64,000 nt of DNA from Isoetes taiwanensis (lineage: Eukaryota > Streptophyta > Lycopodiopsida > Isoetales > Isoetaceae), in contig JAJEKV010000005.1 of the NCBI GenBank assembly GCA_021234155.1, positions 4,406,952-4,470,951 of the forward strand. Reading direction: 5' to 3'. Positions 36,000 to 46,190 of the stretch are shown piece by piece (the first letter of the stretch is position 1; each line of letters starts with the position of its first letter). The notes under the pieces are model-generated. The model worked only from the letters and a program-made list of their open reading frames with translations, ran no database searches and was not told the DNA's origin. Position numbers and translations under genes: made by a program.

Positions 36000-38650
36000 A
36001 CCGACAAAAGGTCGGCGCTTTTAAATTGTCGAAACCTTGGGTGGAAGGATCCGAAGGGATGAAGGAGGCCGAACCCTAACATCCGTGGAGCTTGGAATGG
36101 AGATTTCCGTCGTCGTGAAAAAACTGCTCAATACGGGAGCTTCACTTCTACTTGCGGGTGAAGACCCTACAACACTGCAGCGGGGGGAGGGAAGTTGTGG
36201 TTCATACGTAAAAAGTCCTGACAAGACCAAAGATGGAGAAGATGACACCACACGGAGGAATCGATGATGAAGCGTATCAAGATATGGTCGACTCCCAACT
36301 AATGGATCCCCGATGAGCGCATTAGATTTCACGAGAGGGGCACGTAAAATGGAGCTACTGGGCTCAAGATATCCGCTGGGAATAGCACACAAGCCGCCCT
36401 TGACATCGACGCCTTGAAGGTCCGCACGAGATGCCGCCTTGTTCAACCACGTGGAATTTAATACAAAGACACATGCCGGAGATTCTCAACCCGATGGTGC
36501 GACATCCCGCTGCATCCAATGCCCGCGGATGTCATACCTTTCAAAGCAGATCGACCGGCCACGCTTGTTCACCGAAGTCCGAGGAAGACCAAGGGAAAAA
36601 GACGTCCGCTTCCGGGTTGTGGACGGTCAAAGATTCGAGGGAGGGCAGCAAGTATTGCGCAGACGAGAAGGAGGTGCCGCAGCGATCAAGGATAGATATG
36701 CCAGCGAGTGCAGAAGTTCTTTCAAATGAGACGCACAATAGCAAATGAAAAGCCGCCACGAAGGTAAATAACTCTCTAATTCTTTTCCATTCTCGGGCGA
36801 AGTCGAAAAGCCCTACCATCCTAACATTTCCCGATTATCACTGGGGTTTCTCGACTCGCGAGTCGAGAAAGCCAGAGGAACACAGAAAATCAAAGGATGC
36901 ATAGCTTTCTCGACTCGCGAGTCGAGAAAACCCAGAGAAGTAAAAGAAAATTAGACATTCAAGGGACTTTCTCGACTCGCGAGTCGAGAAAGTCCCTTGA
37001 ATGTCTAATTTTCTTCTACTTCGGGGCTACTATTTAGTGTTTACCTTGGGTGTTTGTAGATACTTCCATGCTCTGACATTGGGACATTGACTGAATGCAG
37101 CCCGTATCCCTACTGCATCATACACGCCGCAACAAGTGGAAAGCATTGGGTTGTCCTCGGCCCTAAAGGAAACAGGGGCTCCCTGATAAGTGGAAGACCT
37201 TTGAGAAACTCTACAGATATGTTCTCACTGAGGGCCGTGAAGATGATGAGGGAGAGGATGAAGAGGAGAAGAAGAAGAGAACACCAAGGAAGGGCAGGGA
37301 GTCTCTCTCAGACCAATATGACCTCATTCTTAGCACTGAGGCGGTCTGGGAGAAATGGACTGAGATATGGGCTCAATGGACAAGAGGCAAGCTGAAGGAC
37401 AGCAATGGAGAATTTCCATCCAGGCCGGACCCCAAGTTGTTCGACAAGCAGTTCATGAAGAGGATACTGTGGCCCGACGGACAAAGAAACGCTTGACCTA
37501 CAAGGCGTAATCTTGATGGAACAATCCCCGCTAAGGAAGACTAGGAGTTCTAAAATGCGGGATCTAAGGATTATGCCACGCCCTAAAGAGACAAATAAGC
37601 GTTTAGAAGAAGGCATCACGGAGTTCTGCAACGTTGCATCTAATGAATACCATGATTTTGATTATTACAAGGAAAAGGCTGCCCTTGATGAGGAAGACAT
37701 GAAGGAATTGAACCATCTATGGCAACCCTACATCAACATCAAGTGAAACGTAACGCCAAAACCCTTCCTTTCCCCGAACGTGCTATGGCAATTCAAGAGG
37801 AAGCTTGATTCGGGTGGTCCCATTTAAGTCCGACGATAGCTCCCCCATTTCGTAACTTTGGGACACAAGGGATTTGGTGGTCCGAACCGGCACTGACCCC
37901 GTGGCACTATTTGCCATCAATATGATCAAGACCCCACCCTTTTTATGACAAAGCCGACATAGAACAAAGGGTACAAGACGGTCTAGACATGACCGACACG
38001 GATACTTTCGGGGCTTCCTTGTCTTTTGCATGCCGGGCAATCGACAACCGCCGTCTCCCAATGGGCAACCGATATTAACTTCACCAACAAGATCCTGCAT
38101 CTATATATACGAACTTGATCATGAGTGTAGACTTGGCTTGCCAAGGCACCAAGCTTTGCCAATATAGTTTTGGTTTTGATTTCAAGATCGGCTATAGACC
38201 GATAAGTGGTGGTCTAGCTTAACATCATTATCTCGACAGTTCATGATCTCTCAAGAGCGTATGGAACCCCGAAGGGGGCAGATTTATGGAGGATGTTCCA
38301 TCGATGGACAAAGTCAAAGAAAGATGGTGCGACAGTCCTATACATAGAATTCTATCCGCCAAGGGTTATCAAGTACTTCATAACCAAATTGGTCGAGGAA
38401 GATCAAATTGTATGCGAAAGTGGTACATGAATGGCCCGTTTCTCTCGAGGGGGGCTATGCCGCTTGGAATGAAACCTATATCCGTGGTTGGAAATAAGGA
38501 CATGGTAGAAACCATTCGGTCATACCGGATCTCGCTTCATGAGCATTTCAAGGGGAGGAAGACAAATGGAAGCAAATGAAAGACGACGAGGACGAGGGAG
38601 ACAAAGCCGACGTGAGACGAGAATGTCGAAGGTTTAGACCGTAATCGTCA
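36000..38650 (+). pseudogene. Decayed plus-strand coding blocks
   Basis: Several protein-like pieces occur in shifting frames. The piece at 36037-36267 contains SVELGMEISVVVKKLLNTGA. Around 37103-37490, after an AATGCAG acceptor-like site, the sequence reads YCIIHAATSGKHWVVLGPK and, after a frameshift, PDKWKTFEKLYRYVLTEGRE, an acidic-then-basic stretch, then EAVWEKWTEIWAQW and FDKQFMKRILWPDGQ. Around 38275-38640 it reads WRMFHRWTKSKKDGATVLYI then FYPPRVIKYFITKLVEED. None matches a family I know. Palindromes of the 20-27 bp family sit between the pieces. They are most simply exons of a broken gene that began at 35544. Confidence 0.4.
36937..37022. repeat. 86-bp near-perfect palindrome
   Basis: Arms 36937-36979 and 36980-37022 are reverse complements at 42 of 43 positions with no loop. 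The centre is the family core CTCGACTCGCGAGTCGAG, extended on both sides by AGGGACTTT/AAAGTCCCT and an AT-rich part. Confidence 0.9.
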
Positions 38651-38972
38651 GAACACATTCTTGAGAATCTGAGATTGAGGTGAGTTTACTTTGCTCTATC
38701 GGTGTTTCTCGACTCACGAAGTCGAAAAAACGCTTCCTTTCAATACCTTTTTTTTTCATTCTCGACTCGCGAAGTCGAAAAAAAACGCTTCCTTCTCGAC
38801 AGATGTCATCATTTCAGGGAGTTCCATGTCAACGACTCCGGATCATTGTCAATATCTAGCGGCGGTTCACGTCCCGAGGAGGACAATGCACTCCACAAAG
38901 ACAATCCAGAGCAAGACACTGCTCACAGCCAGAAAGGACCTGAAAAGATAATGATCCCGCATATGGATCCCG

Positions 38973-39610
38973 ATGAACCGAAAATATGGTCAGAGCCAAA
39001 CTCCAACTGGGACTAGTCCCGCCAAGCTTGTAATATTTGACGTCAATGGAGTATTAGCTGCAGTATACCACGATAAAGACGTCCCCGAGATTAACACCTC
39101 GCAGATCCCGACCAAAACGGAGCATAAAATAGTCTATCCGAGGCCTAGAGCTAAGGAAATTGTTGAATGGTGCCTTGAACGGGGATTCGAAGTGGGCATA
39201 TGGTCTTGTATGGCAAAGAAAAATATTGTCAATGTTCTTGGTATTCTCGGCCTTCCAGTTTTGAAGTTCAAGTTCGTTTGGGGAAACGAAATATAATGGT
39301 CAAAAGGCTGGACAGGGTTTATGAGCAATTCCAGGACTATGGCAAACACAACACGCTGATCATAGATGACTCCGCCTACAAGTGCTATCATAACGCGCAA
39401 AATACAATCATTGCTAAGCCATATCGACCTGAAGAGTATGAGACGGATAGGTGGTTGTCCTTCTGACCGCGGTCCCGCCTTGGCGAATCCTCTTTGCTAT
39501 TCTTGTCACCGGTGATTAGGAACTATCCGAGCCTCACGGAACCCGATCCGCAGAGCAAGGCGATCATGAAAGCTATGGACGACAAATATTTTGGTGAACA
39601 AGAAGAGTGA
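38973..39610 (+). pseudogene. FCP1/NIF-like HAD phosphatase domain, frameshifted
   Basis: The first frame reads PAKLVIFDVNGVLAAVYHDK, then VYPRPRAKEIVEWCLERGFE, then VGIWSCMAKKNIVNVL, then KFKFVWGNE. A second frame continues MVKRLDRVYEQFQ, then NTLIIDDSAYKCYHNAQN, then KPYRPEEYETDRWLS. A third ends KAMDDKYFGEQEE. The order FD-x-N-G, IWS, Lys-rich loop and IIDDS is that of FCP1/SCP-type HAD phosphatases, which remove phosphate from proteins such as the RNA polymerase II CTD. The usual DxDx(T/V) motif is DVNG here, with Asn for the second Asp, so activity would be doubtful even without the frameshift near 39290. A stretch between WGNE and MVKRL seems deleted. Confidence 0.7.
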
Positions 39611-39699
39611 CCTCTCGCCGATAGTCAAACCGTGAATATTGTAAACAAACGTGAACACATGTATTGAACATTTTGTAATGAATATACTTGTATATTGAG

Positions 39700-40005
39700 T
39701 TTTGTTTTCCTTTCTCGACTCACGAAGTCGAAAAGGCATGCTTGCCCCGCTGATGAGACCATTTGTATGTTTGATTGTGTGATCGATGCGCCACAATCTA
39801 TTATGATAATGCTTGTACATTGCGTTGGCCTTTCTCGACTCGCGAGTCGAGAAAGGCACCGGGTTAAAACTCTCGCTGATCGAAACCATTTGTATGCTTC
39901 CGCAGGTGATTGGATGCAACCATATTCTAATGAGAATGGTTGTACTTTCACTTTTATGGGCCTTTCTCGACTCGGCGAAGTCGAGAAAGACACTACTTCC
40001 CACGC
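39700..40005. repeat. Three diverged ~120-133 bp tandem units, each carrying a palindrome
   Basis: GCCTTTCTCGACT-type palindromes at 39711, 39831 and 39963 each follow or precede a shared block with CGCTGAT..GA.ACCATTTGTATG and TTGTAC. The units lie directly downstream of the FCP1-like remnant. Long open frames on both strands here come from the repeat. Confidence 0.65.
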
Positions 40006-40919
40006 CATTGGATGCGCTTGTATGGAATGAATGTTCTCCATTGTAATTTGATTTCAACATTCTTTTCTTCGCTTTGACTAATGGCACCGTAATTGTTAAT
40101 CATACTCTCCTTGCTCCGTGGTTCGTGCACATCCGAACACGAGCATCACGAGACCGCCGTGCATCACGCTGAGACCGCCCCGCAAAGACAGATCCCGCCA
40201 AGGCGAAAAGAAATACTGCTTGGCACGCATCCCTGGCCACGCTACACTCTTGCCCTCTGGGATAAGGTTGCTCGCGAATTCAGAGGTTGCTCGCTACACC
40301 ACGGGGATAAAGAACAGCGAAGAACAAAGAGAAAGTCCAGAAGCTCAAAGCATCTTGCAAGCATTGCATAACATCCACGGAGGTTGGGGAAGGAGCATAT
40401 TCGATGAAAGGTCATGGGAGGCGAGTGGAGAAGTCGGGTGGACAGGGTCGGGCCTAGAGTAGCTCCAGAGGCACCTCCACGTGAGGCATTCCACACTCTT
40501 CAAGGTTGCCCCCAAGGCTTACAAATCGGGCGTGAAGAAGCGCCGCTAGTTAATCCCCAAGGTGGACCACCTACCAAGATGATGTAATCAGTAGTGACAA
40601 AGAAGACCGCCATGGTCTCAAGGTCCGATGTAAAATACATTGTACCTATTCAATTTATTAATAAAAATTCTTTTTCAACTAGTTCTTTGGTTTCAATCTT
40701 TAATGAATTTCCTTTGTTTCAGGTTGCATTGTTCTTGTTCTCGACTTCGCTAACTGTGGAAAAACCGCAAGCCCGCAAAGCTTGATGCAGAGTTTTATTC
40801 AAAAATTCGAATTAAGGATAGTTTTCGGGTCGAGGTGCTCCTTTTTATGTAAATTAACAGGGTTCCGAAAAAAAATGGGAATGGAATGAGTCCCACTTTA
40901 ATTAAATACGACTTTATAG

Positions 40920-42355
40920 CTCTAGAAAGACACATACAAATGCACTTTTGATCTATTACACCTCGCTATTGATCCTTTTAAGGTTTGATTTGAACATGTT
41001 TCTTAGCAATTTCTGATTTAGTTTAAGACTCATCCACTATGTCTCAGACATCCTCTGTCGTTAAGTACAACTTCATGGATTTCTTCCAGCCTTGAAAACC
41101 TATGCCATCAAACACACATGACCTTCTCCTGCTCTGATAATACTTCTTCCAGAATTGTTTTTCCAAGTTCATGACTTATCAAACCTCCTTTCACATGCCA
41201 ACAGGCTTTGATACCATGTCGGAAAATGTTTAAGCTATGGGTTGATCTAATTTTGCAATATAGAGCAAGCCAAAGCAGAAGCAGGAATTGAAGGGACACA
41301 ATAAAAATAGAATGAAGACAATAGCATATCATATGTATTCTTTGTAATCTATAAATACATGGAAAAAGAACACTAAAAGGCCAACGGCCTGAGATGTATA
41401 GATATACTCTAATATATACAAATGTACTCTAATGTAGAGACATCTTGAGTTTTAACAATGGTGAGGTATTGACCTACAGATTTACTTATGCATCACAAGT
41501 ATTTTTCACCAATATCAAAAAAATAAGGACATAAATATAGGGACATTTTGACAAATACCCCAAAATGCAAAGGCATTTTAAAATTTTCCCATATGGATTT
41601 GGGCATCAGAAGGGGCACAACCCATATTTATATTGCATTTAAGCCGTTGTTATGCATTTACTTCATTGAAAGGATCACTTCACTAAACTCGTTAGTCAAG
41701 GATAACTGTCAGGATTAAAGTTTATCTTTTGTGGTAAAGTGTGCTAAAATAATCTGTAGCATTTGTTTGATGAAAGGATCTCGACAAGATGAGTCGAGAG
41801 ATCCTACCTTCAAGAAGATATAACTTATTAGGTACAATTGGTCTATATACGCCTACACGGTTGTAATAGTTTTAACATATATGATATATTAACGTCCTCT
41901 TTCATTATTCATAGTGAGTCGGTGGACCTATGGACCTATGTAGAGACAACTCCAATTTGAGAAATTCTAATGTCCATTAAACCACAAGCGCATTTTGATA
42001 AATTATTATTTTCGACTCAAAAGACAAAAGGAAAGAAGAAAAGGAATTTCCAAGGGAATTCCCACTCAAGGGGAAACGACAAGGAATGGCCTAAACAAAG
42101 CCCGTGAGATTGGTGATACGTTCTTATATGCTTGCAAGCTTCAAGTGCTTATATATGAATACTGGTTGTGCAGATAAAAATAGTTTTATCAATGTTCATA
42201 TTCGTTCACATTTGAAGGAATATATAGTGGTTGAGCCATTAATTAACTGTGCGAGGCATCTTTTTCTTCCTTGAGTGCGCGTATCATCATACCAGTTGCT
42301 TATAGATCGGTTTAAAAGCAACCATTACTTGGGAAGCGCAGTGTTTGTGGCAGAC
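40920..42355. other. Intergenic DNA upstream of the asparaginase gene
   Basis: No gene was recognised. A bulged hairpin GGATCTCGAC...GTCGAGAGATCC lies at 41776-41804. A TTTGTGGCAG acceptor-like site directly precedes the asparaginase ATG, so a 5' UTR intron is possible. Confidence 0.5.
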
Positions 42356-43743
42356 ATGGGCTGGGCATTGGCACTGCATGGAGGAGCAGGTGATATTTCA
42401 AGGTCCATGGATCTTGAAAAAAGGCAAAAGGTTGAAGAAGCCCTCCAGGAGTATCTGCAGCTTGGTATCTCTGCCTTAAAGTCATCCCATTCAGCTCTAG
42501 ATGTTGTCGAGCTTGTGGTACACTATTACTCTTAATGATCTTCCTTCTGACTTTTTCCTTTTGTGATATGTTTTTATATGTTTCTAATATTCTAGCAGTT
42601 CCCATAGTTATATTGCCTATTTGGAGAGATGTTAAAACTGTAACAGACCCTTATTCGTCAATATACTGATTTGAAGCTTGAGTTTGATCCCTAAAAAAAA
42701 GTCACCTTTCTTACTTTTCCTGCATTGCAACCTGATACACCTGTTTTGCATCTCTTCATTTATTAATTATCCTTCATGATAACATAACAGGTTCGCCAAT
42801 TAGAGAACAATCCAGTCTTCAACGCTGGTCGAGGCTCGGTTCTCACCTGTGCAGGCACTGTAGAAATGGAAGCTTGTATTATGGATGGCCCATCAAAGGC
42901 ATCTGGGGCTGTTTCTGGTCTCTCCACAGTTGTTAATCCAATTTCATTGGCACGTCTTGTAATGGAAAAGACACCACACGTCTACCTTGCATTCGAAGGG
43001 GCAGAGAAATTTGCCAGAAAGCAAGTAAGATTAATGTTGCAACTGGATTGACAATGAATAATACGTAAAATCTTGTCATCTGCTGCAGGGTGTGGAAGTT
43101 ATGGATCCTAATTACTTCATTACTGATGCCAATGTAAAGCGTCTACATGCCGCTCAACAAGCTAATATTGTTCAGGTCTCTTGATGCTTTTTCATAATAA
43201 CTTTCAAATGCCTATTGCTAAACTATAGTCAAACACTGTAATTTATCTGTTACCATAGGAAGGAGTGACTTACTTATGTTAGTGTATTCACTTCAGCTGG
43301 ACCACTCTGCTTCATCAATGTCCGAGGATGGAAAAGTTGAAAATGGAGAAACAGTAGGTTGCGTTGCAGTTGACGAGCACGGGAATTGTGCAGCAGCAAC
43401 ATCTACCGGTGGCCTTGTAAATAAAATGGTTGGAAGAATAGGGGATACCCCGCTCGTTGGTGCTGGAAACTATGCCAACAATTTTTGTGCAATTTCTGCA
43501 ACAGGAAAAGGAGAAGCCATAATAAAGGCAATGGTCAGTTATGAGATTGCTGCACTTATGGAGTTCAAAAGCATGAGCTTATCAGAAGCGGTGAACAATG
43601 TTATTGGTACAAAATTGGGCAAAGGTAATGGAGGCGTGGTTGCAGTATCAAGTGATGGAGATGTTGTTACGGCTTTCAACACTACTGGCATGTATAGAGC
43701 TAGTGCAAATTCAGCTGGTGAATATGAAATGGGAATCTGGTAA
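42356..43743 (+). CDS. Plant-type L-asparaginase / isoaspartyl peptidase, four exons
   Basis: This Ntn-hydrolase releases ammonia and aspartate from asparagine and cleaves isoaspartyl dipeptides in the cytosol. Exons: 42356-42517, 42791-43024, 43089-43175 and 43297-43743, all joined in phase 0 by GT-AG introns of 273, 64 and 121 bp, giving 309 residues, near the usual ~315. Landmarks are [13 protein letters not shown] at the N-terminus, [42 protein letters not shown], the nucleophile Thr180 in [30 protein letters not shown] and SATGKGE. The residue before the nucleophile is Glu where close relatives usually have Gly. The start was chosen because [11 protein letters not shown] is the family N-terminus; an in-frame ATG at 42275 would add 27 residues unlike the family. 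Neighbour: the methyltransferase gene, convergent, 450 bp away. Confidence 0.93.
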
Positions 43744-43906
43744 AACGTGGCTCAATTTATGATCCTATTGAATTTTATTACTTGATCATGACCATGGTCG
43801 CTTAGTTATAATTACGACTAGTCAGAACTATTATCATCTGTCCATATCATTGATGGAAGAGCTTTTCAGCTGCTTCAGTACATCTCAATAAGCATAAGTT
43901 GATGCC

Positions 43907-43912
43907 AATAAA
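43907..43912 (+). promoter_or_regulatory. Candidate polyadenylation signal AATAAA
   Basis: It lies 164 bp after the asparaginase stop codon, in the convergent interval between the two host genes. Confidence 0.5.
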
Positions 43913-44193
43913 ATGGCTGATTTAAGAAGAAAAGAACACCAGGTTACAGAAAAACTTCTTAGATCTTTCAGAGACCACTATACACTACAATTCAAGCTCA
44001 ATGTAAAGAGACTGACTTGCAATGTGTTTGTCACCTGTAGATGAACTATTTAAAGCAGCATCTCACCAAAATTTATAATAGAAGATGCCTTGCTGATAAT
44101 GCTGAGCAACAAGCAGCACTTTACCAAATGTTAGAATTTCAAATGACATATTATCATGCTCTTCGCAGTAGCAACCCATCGACTTGCCATAAC

Positions 44194-45618
44194 TTAATAA
44201 GAGCCAATTCCAACATCTCTTACTGGTTTCTCTAGTAAAGCTGATAAATATACCTCTCTATTTTTTACTCCATTCTTATCCAGTTTGTTAGCAGTTACCC
44301 ATTTGATTTTATTAAACTTGAGCCTTTCAATCATAGGCTTAAAGGTGGAATCCAGTTGATCCTGTGTGCAGAAGAAGTGGTCCAACCAAAATAAACCTCC
44401 AGGCCTAAGAATCCGATCAATGTCATAGAGAATGAACTCCAAAGTTTCCTTGGGGATCCAGTTACTGAGCACATGCATTGTATGGACAAGATCAAGTGTA
44501 TTATCAAAGAAAGGAAACCTCTGAGAGACTGTCAAAAACAGAGGCACAACTCCCCTCAAAGCTATAAACTCATTGAAGGGTCCATTGAGATTTAGAGTGG
44601 AGGTAATGATAGTCACATTGTGCTCTGCCATTCTGACAGCAAATGAACCAGTACCCCCACCAATGTCTAATCCAATTCTGATGGTTCCTTTCTTCAAAGC
44701 CAGAATTTCGTCTACAGTGATCACATCAGCTCTATCTCGCAGTATTACCCATCTATTTCTCTCTGGCCCCTGGAGCTCAAAACAATCAGCACAGTCAACA
44801 AATACTTTGCTTTCCCTGGCCCTCCTGTTTAGACAATCAAAACTTTTGCATGTGTAATGAGTCCACCTAATAGTGTCATCAGGGGGCTGAGTCCACATAG
44901 ATTGAGGCAGTGGAAGAGGACTAGAGTATGAACTAGGAGATCTGGCAAAGCACCTTCTTCTAGGTAAAGGCTCACAACCCCTGACCATGAGTGCCTGTCC
45001 GAGACTCCAGTCATCTGGACATAGTGCGCCGATTGTGTAGTTCATGTATCTATCCAGAAGGTCTCTGTGTTGAAAGCAAGTATGACCAACTGGACAAGTC
45101 ATCGTTTCAGCTCCATGAGTTGGATTCCTGCCTAGAGGCAGTGGGCGCTCTTCTGTAAAGGCCAAAAACTCTGAGCTAACTAGCAGGTTTCTTCCAACCC
45201 TGTTTCTTAGAGGAGCTATATTAGAAGGAAGGGAGCTAAAGAGTTTTTGTGTTTCCTTCTGAGAGCTATGTATGTCTGCCTGAGTCTGAAGAAGATGGCG
45301 CTGCGTGTTTCTAATCTCTTCCCTTATGTGTGCCACTTCTTCCATTAAATTAGGCATGCCAGAATGATCAGATCCTGGTAAACTAAAAAGAGTGCGTTCT
45401 AGACTACGAGAAACTGAAAGACTGTAAAGAGCCAGCATGTTAGTGCCTACCATTGTTGTTAGAAGCATGAGGTTCCATGCCATGCCCCAGATCGAAAATG
45501 TCGTCCTCTCTGCCATGGCTCCTGATGATCGAGAGCATAATTTTATGGAACTTGTAAGAAACCCATTTCCACGAACCCTGCTTTTCCTGTTCAGAGAGCT
45601 GCCATGTGAATCAGACAC
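44194..45618 (-). CDS. Membrane-anchored SAM-dependent methyltransferase (At1g29790-like family)
   Basis: An intact intronless frame of 474 residues. Residues 1-40 are basic and Ser-rich, 42-69 form one transmembrane segment (FSIWGMAWNLMLLTTMVG...), and 90-128 are a likely coiled coil. Then comes a Cys-rich region (CPVGHTCFQH, GALCPDDWSLGQALMVRGCE, HYTCKSFDCLNRR). The C-terminal half is a Rossmann methyltransferase: motif I IGLDIGGGTGSFAVRM at 315-330, then NGPFNEFIALRGVVPLF, FDNTLDLVHTMHVLSNWIP and DRILRPGGLFWLDHFF. This layout is that of a plant-specific family annotated as probable methyltransferases, expected as type II membrane proteins of the secretory system; the substrate is unknown. 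The start gives a full N-terminus; an internal Met at 35 is possible. Confidence 0.9.
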   Translation of the reverse strand: MSDSHGSSLNRKSRVRGNGFLTSSIKLCSRSSGAMAERTTFSIWGMAWNLMLLTTMVGTNMLALYSLSVSRSLERTLFSLPGSDHSGMPNLMEEVAHIREEIRNTQRHLLQTQADIHSSQKETQKLFSSLPSNIAPLRNRVGRNLLVSSEFLAFTEERPLPLGRNPTHGAETMTCPVGHTCFQHRDLLDRYMNYTIGALCPDDWSLGQALMVRGCEPLPRRRCFARSPSSYSSPLPLPQSMWTQPPDDTIRWTHYTCKSFDCLNRRARESKVFVDCADCFELQGPERNRWVILRDRADVITVDEILALKKGTIRIGLDIGGGTGSFAVRMAEHNVTIITSTLNLNGPFNEFIALRGVVPLFLTVSQRFPFFDNTLDLVHTMHVLSNWIPKETLEFILYDIDRILRPGGLFWLDHFFCTQDQLDSTFKPMIERLKFNKIKWVTANKLDKNGVKNREVYLSALLEKPVRDVGIGSY

Positions 45619-45986
45619 AACAACTTTTTATTCTAAGTACTGATAACATGCAGATAACGCCAGGGAGAGACAACAAATTCCAGGGAATAGGCAAATCTCC
45701 GTATTGATGATATGTTTCCACAATGTGGCACATTTCAACAGGAAGGGATGGTTTAATAATGCAGAGAAGGGAAGTTTTACCTTTTTATATTCTGGACGCT
45801 GACGATCTCTCTCCTGTGCCAGCGTTTGCGCTGCTAGCATATCAAACCAAACGCGTGGGTCGGATTTGGAAGGTGGGATATGTCCACCCAACCTGTTGGC
45901 TTTTGTTAGTACCAGTCTTTATTGTCCGCTGTGACATAAATTCTGGCCCAGACATTGCACTATGTGTCGTCTATTTTGCAAATAAG
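45619..45986. other. Intergenic DNA upstream of the methyltransferase
   Basis: It contains the presumed promoter of the minus-strand methyltransferase. No other feature was recognised. Confidence 0.4.
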
Positions 45987-46190
45987 ATGCCCAATGCCCA
46001 AAACAAAAAGCCACAATAGTTATTCAAAAATATTGGTGTAATGTGTGCTTCGTATGCCAATGCCCGAAACAAAAAGCCACAATAGTCATTCAAGAATGTT
46101 GGTGTAACGTGTGCTTCGTATGCCCAATGCCTCAAAACAAAAGGCCACAATAGTCATTCAAGAATGTTGTAGTCTGTGCTTCATATGTCG
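45987..46190. repeat. ~67-bp tandem repeat, three copies
   Basis: ATGCCCAATGCCC-AAAACAAA starts copies near 45987, 46053 and 46119, each with CCACAATAGT(C/T)ATTCAA and GTGTGCTTCGTATG. The third copy is slightly shortened at its end. Confidence 0.85.

Larger units (their letters stand above)
33351..39988. repeat. Dispersed 20-27 bp palindrome family, about 15 copies
   Basis: The core is TCTCGACTCGCGAGTCGAGA, a perfect palindrome. Copies: 33351-33371, 33431-33454 (decayed), 33511-33525 (half), 33675-33695, 34042-34068 (perfect 12-bp arms, 3-nt loop), 34088-34110, 34270-34295, 34318-34342, 36847-36870 (perfect), 36906-36929 (perfect), the centre of 36937-37022, 38705-38728, 38759-38782, 39711-39734, 39828-39857 (perfect 30 bp) and 39963-39988. 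The arms TTCTCGACT/AGTCGAGAA are conserved while the centre varies (CGCG, CACGA, GGCGA, GCGCA). All lie inside the 12.1-kb element, mostly between coding blocks. Outside it only a looser CTCGAC...GTCGAG hairpin at 41776-41804 was seen. Confidence 0.9.
28826..40919. mobile_element. Candidate 12.1-kb terminal-inverted-repeat element
   Basis: The first 30 bases (28826-28855, starting CTATAAGGTCGTATTTAA and ending GTGGGAC) match the reverse complement of 40890-40919 at 29 positions. The match stops sharply on the inner side. The left interior repeats GGGACT motifs near 28880-28900. The interior holds a minus-strand coding remnant, a divergent pair of spliced genes, an FCP1-like remnant and two private hairpin families. 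No long target duplication is seen: TA/TATA flanks both ends, which would fit a TA-inserting element but is weak because the end itself is palindromic there. No transposase catalytic triad was identified, so the superfamily is open. Two separate small elements in opposite orientation are the main alternative. Confidence 0.65.

Noticed and set aside
33351-39988. Palindromic repeats as a CRISPR array
   Set aside because: Spacing is irregular (tens of bases to kilobases), the repeats vary, they lie between plant-type spliced genes, and there are no cas genes.
39506-40087. 193-residue minus-strand frame
   Set aside because: It runs through the three tandem palindrome-bearing units and shows repeated peptides; no domain is present.
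28826-40919. Assigning the element to Tc1/mariner from the TA flanks
   Set aside because: TA or TATA next to an end that is itself TATA-rich is weak evidence, the size is far above that family's norm, and no DDE/D transposase was seen.
42275-42355. Upstream in-frame start for the asparaginase
   Set aside because: The 27 added residues do not resemble the family, whose N-terminus is the [12 protein letters not shown] segment, and an acceptor-like TTTGTGGCAG lies just before the chosen ATG.
44573-44857. Plus-strand frame inside the methyltransferase gene
   Set aside because: It is the antisense of the Rossmann domain and has no independent support.
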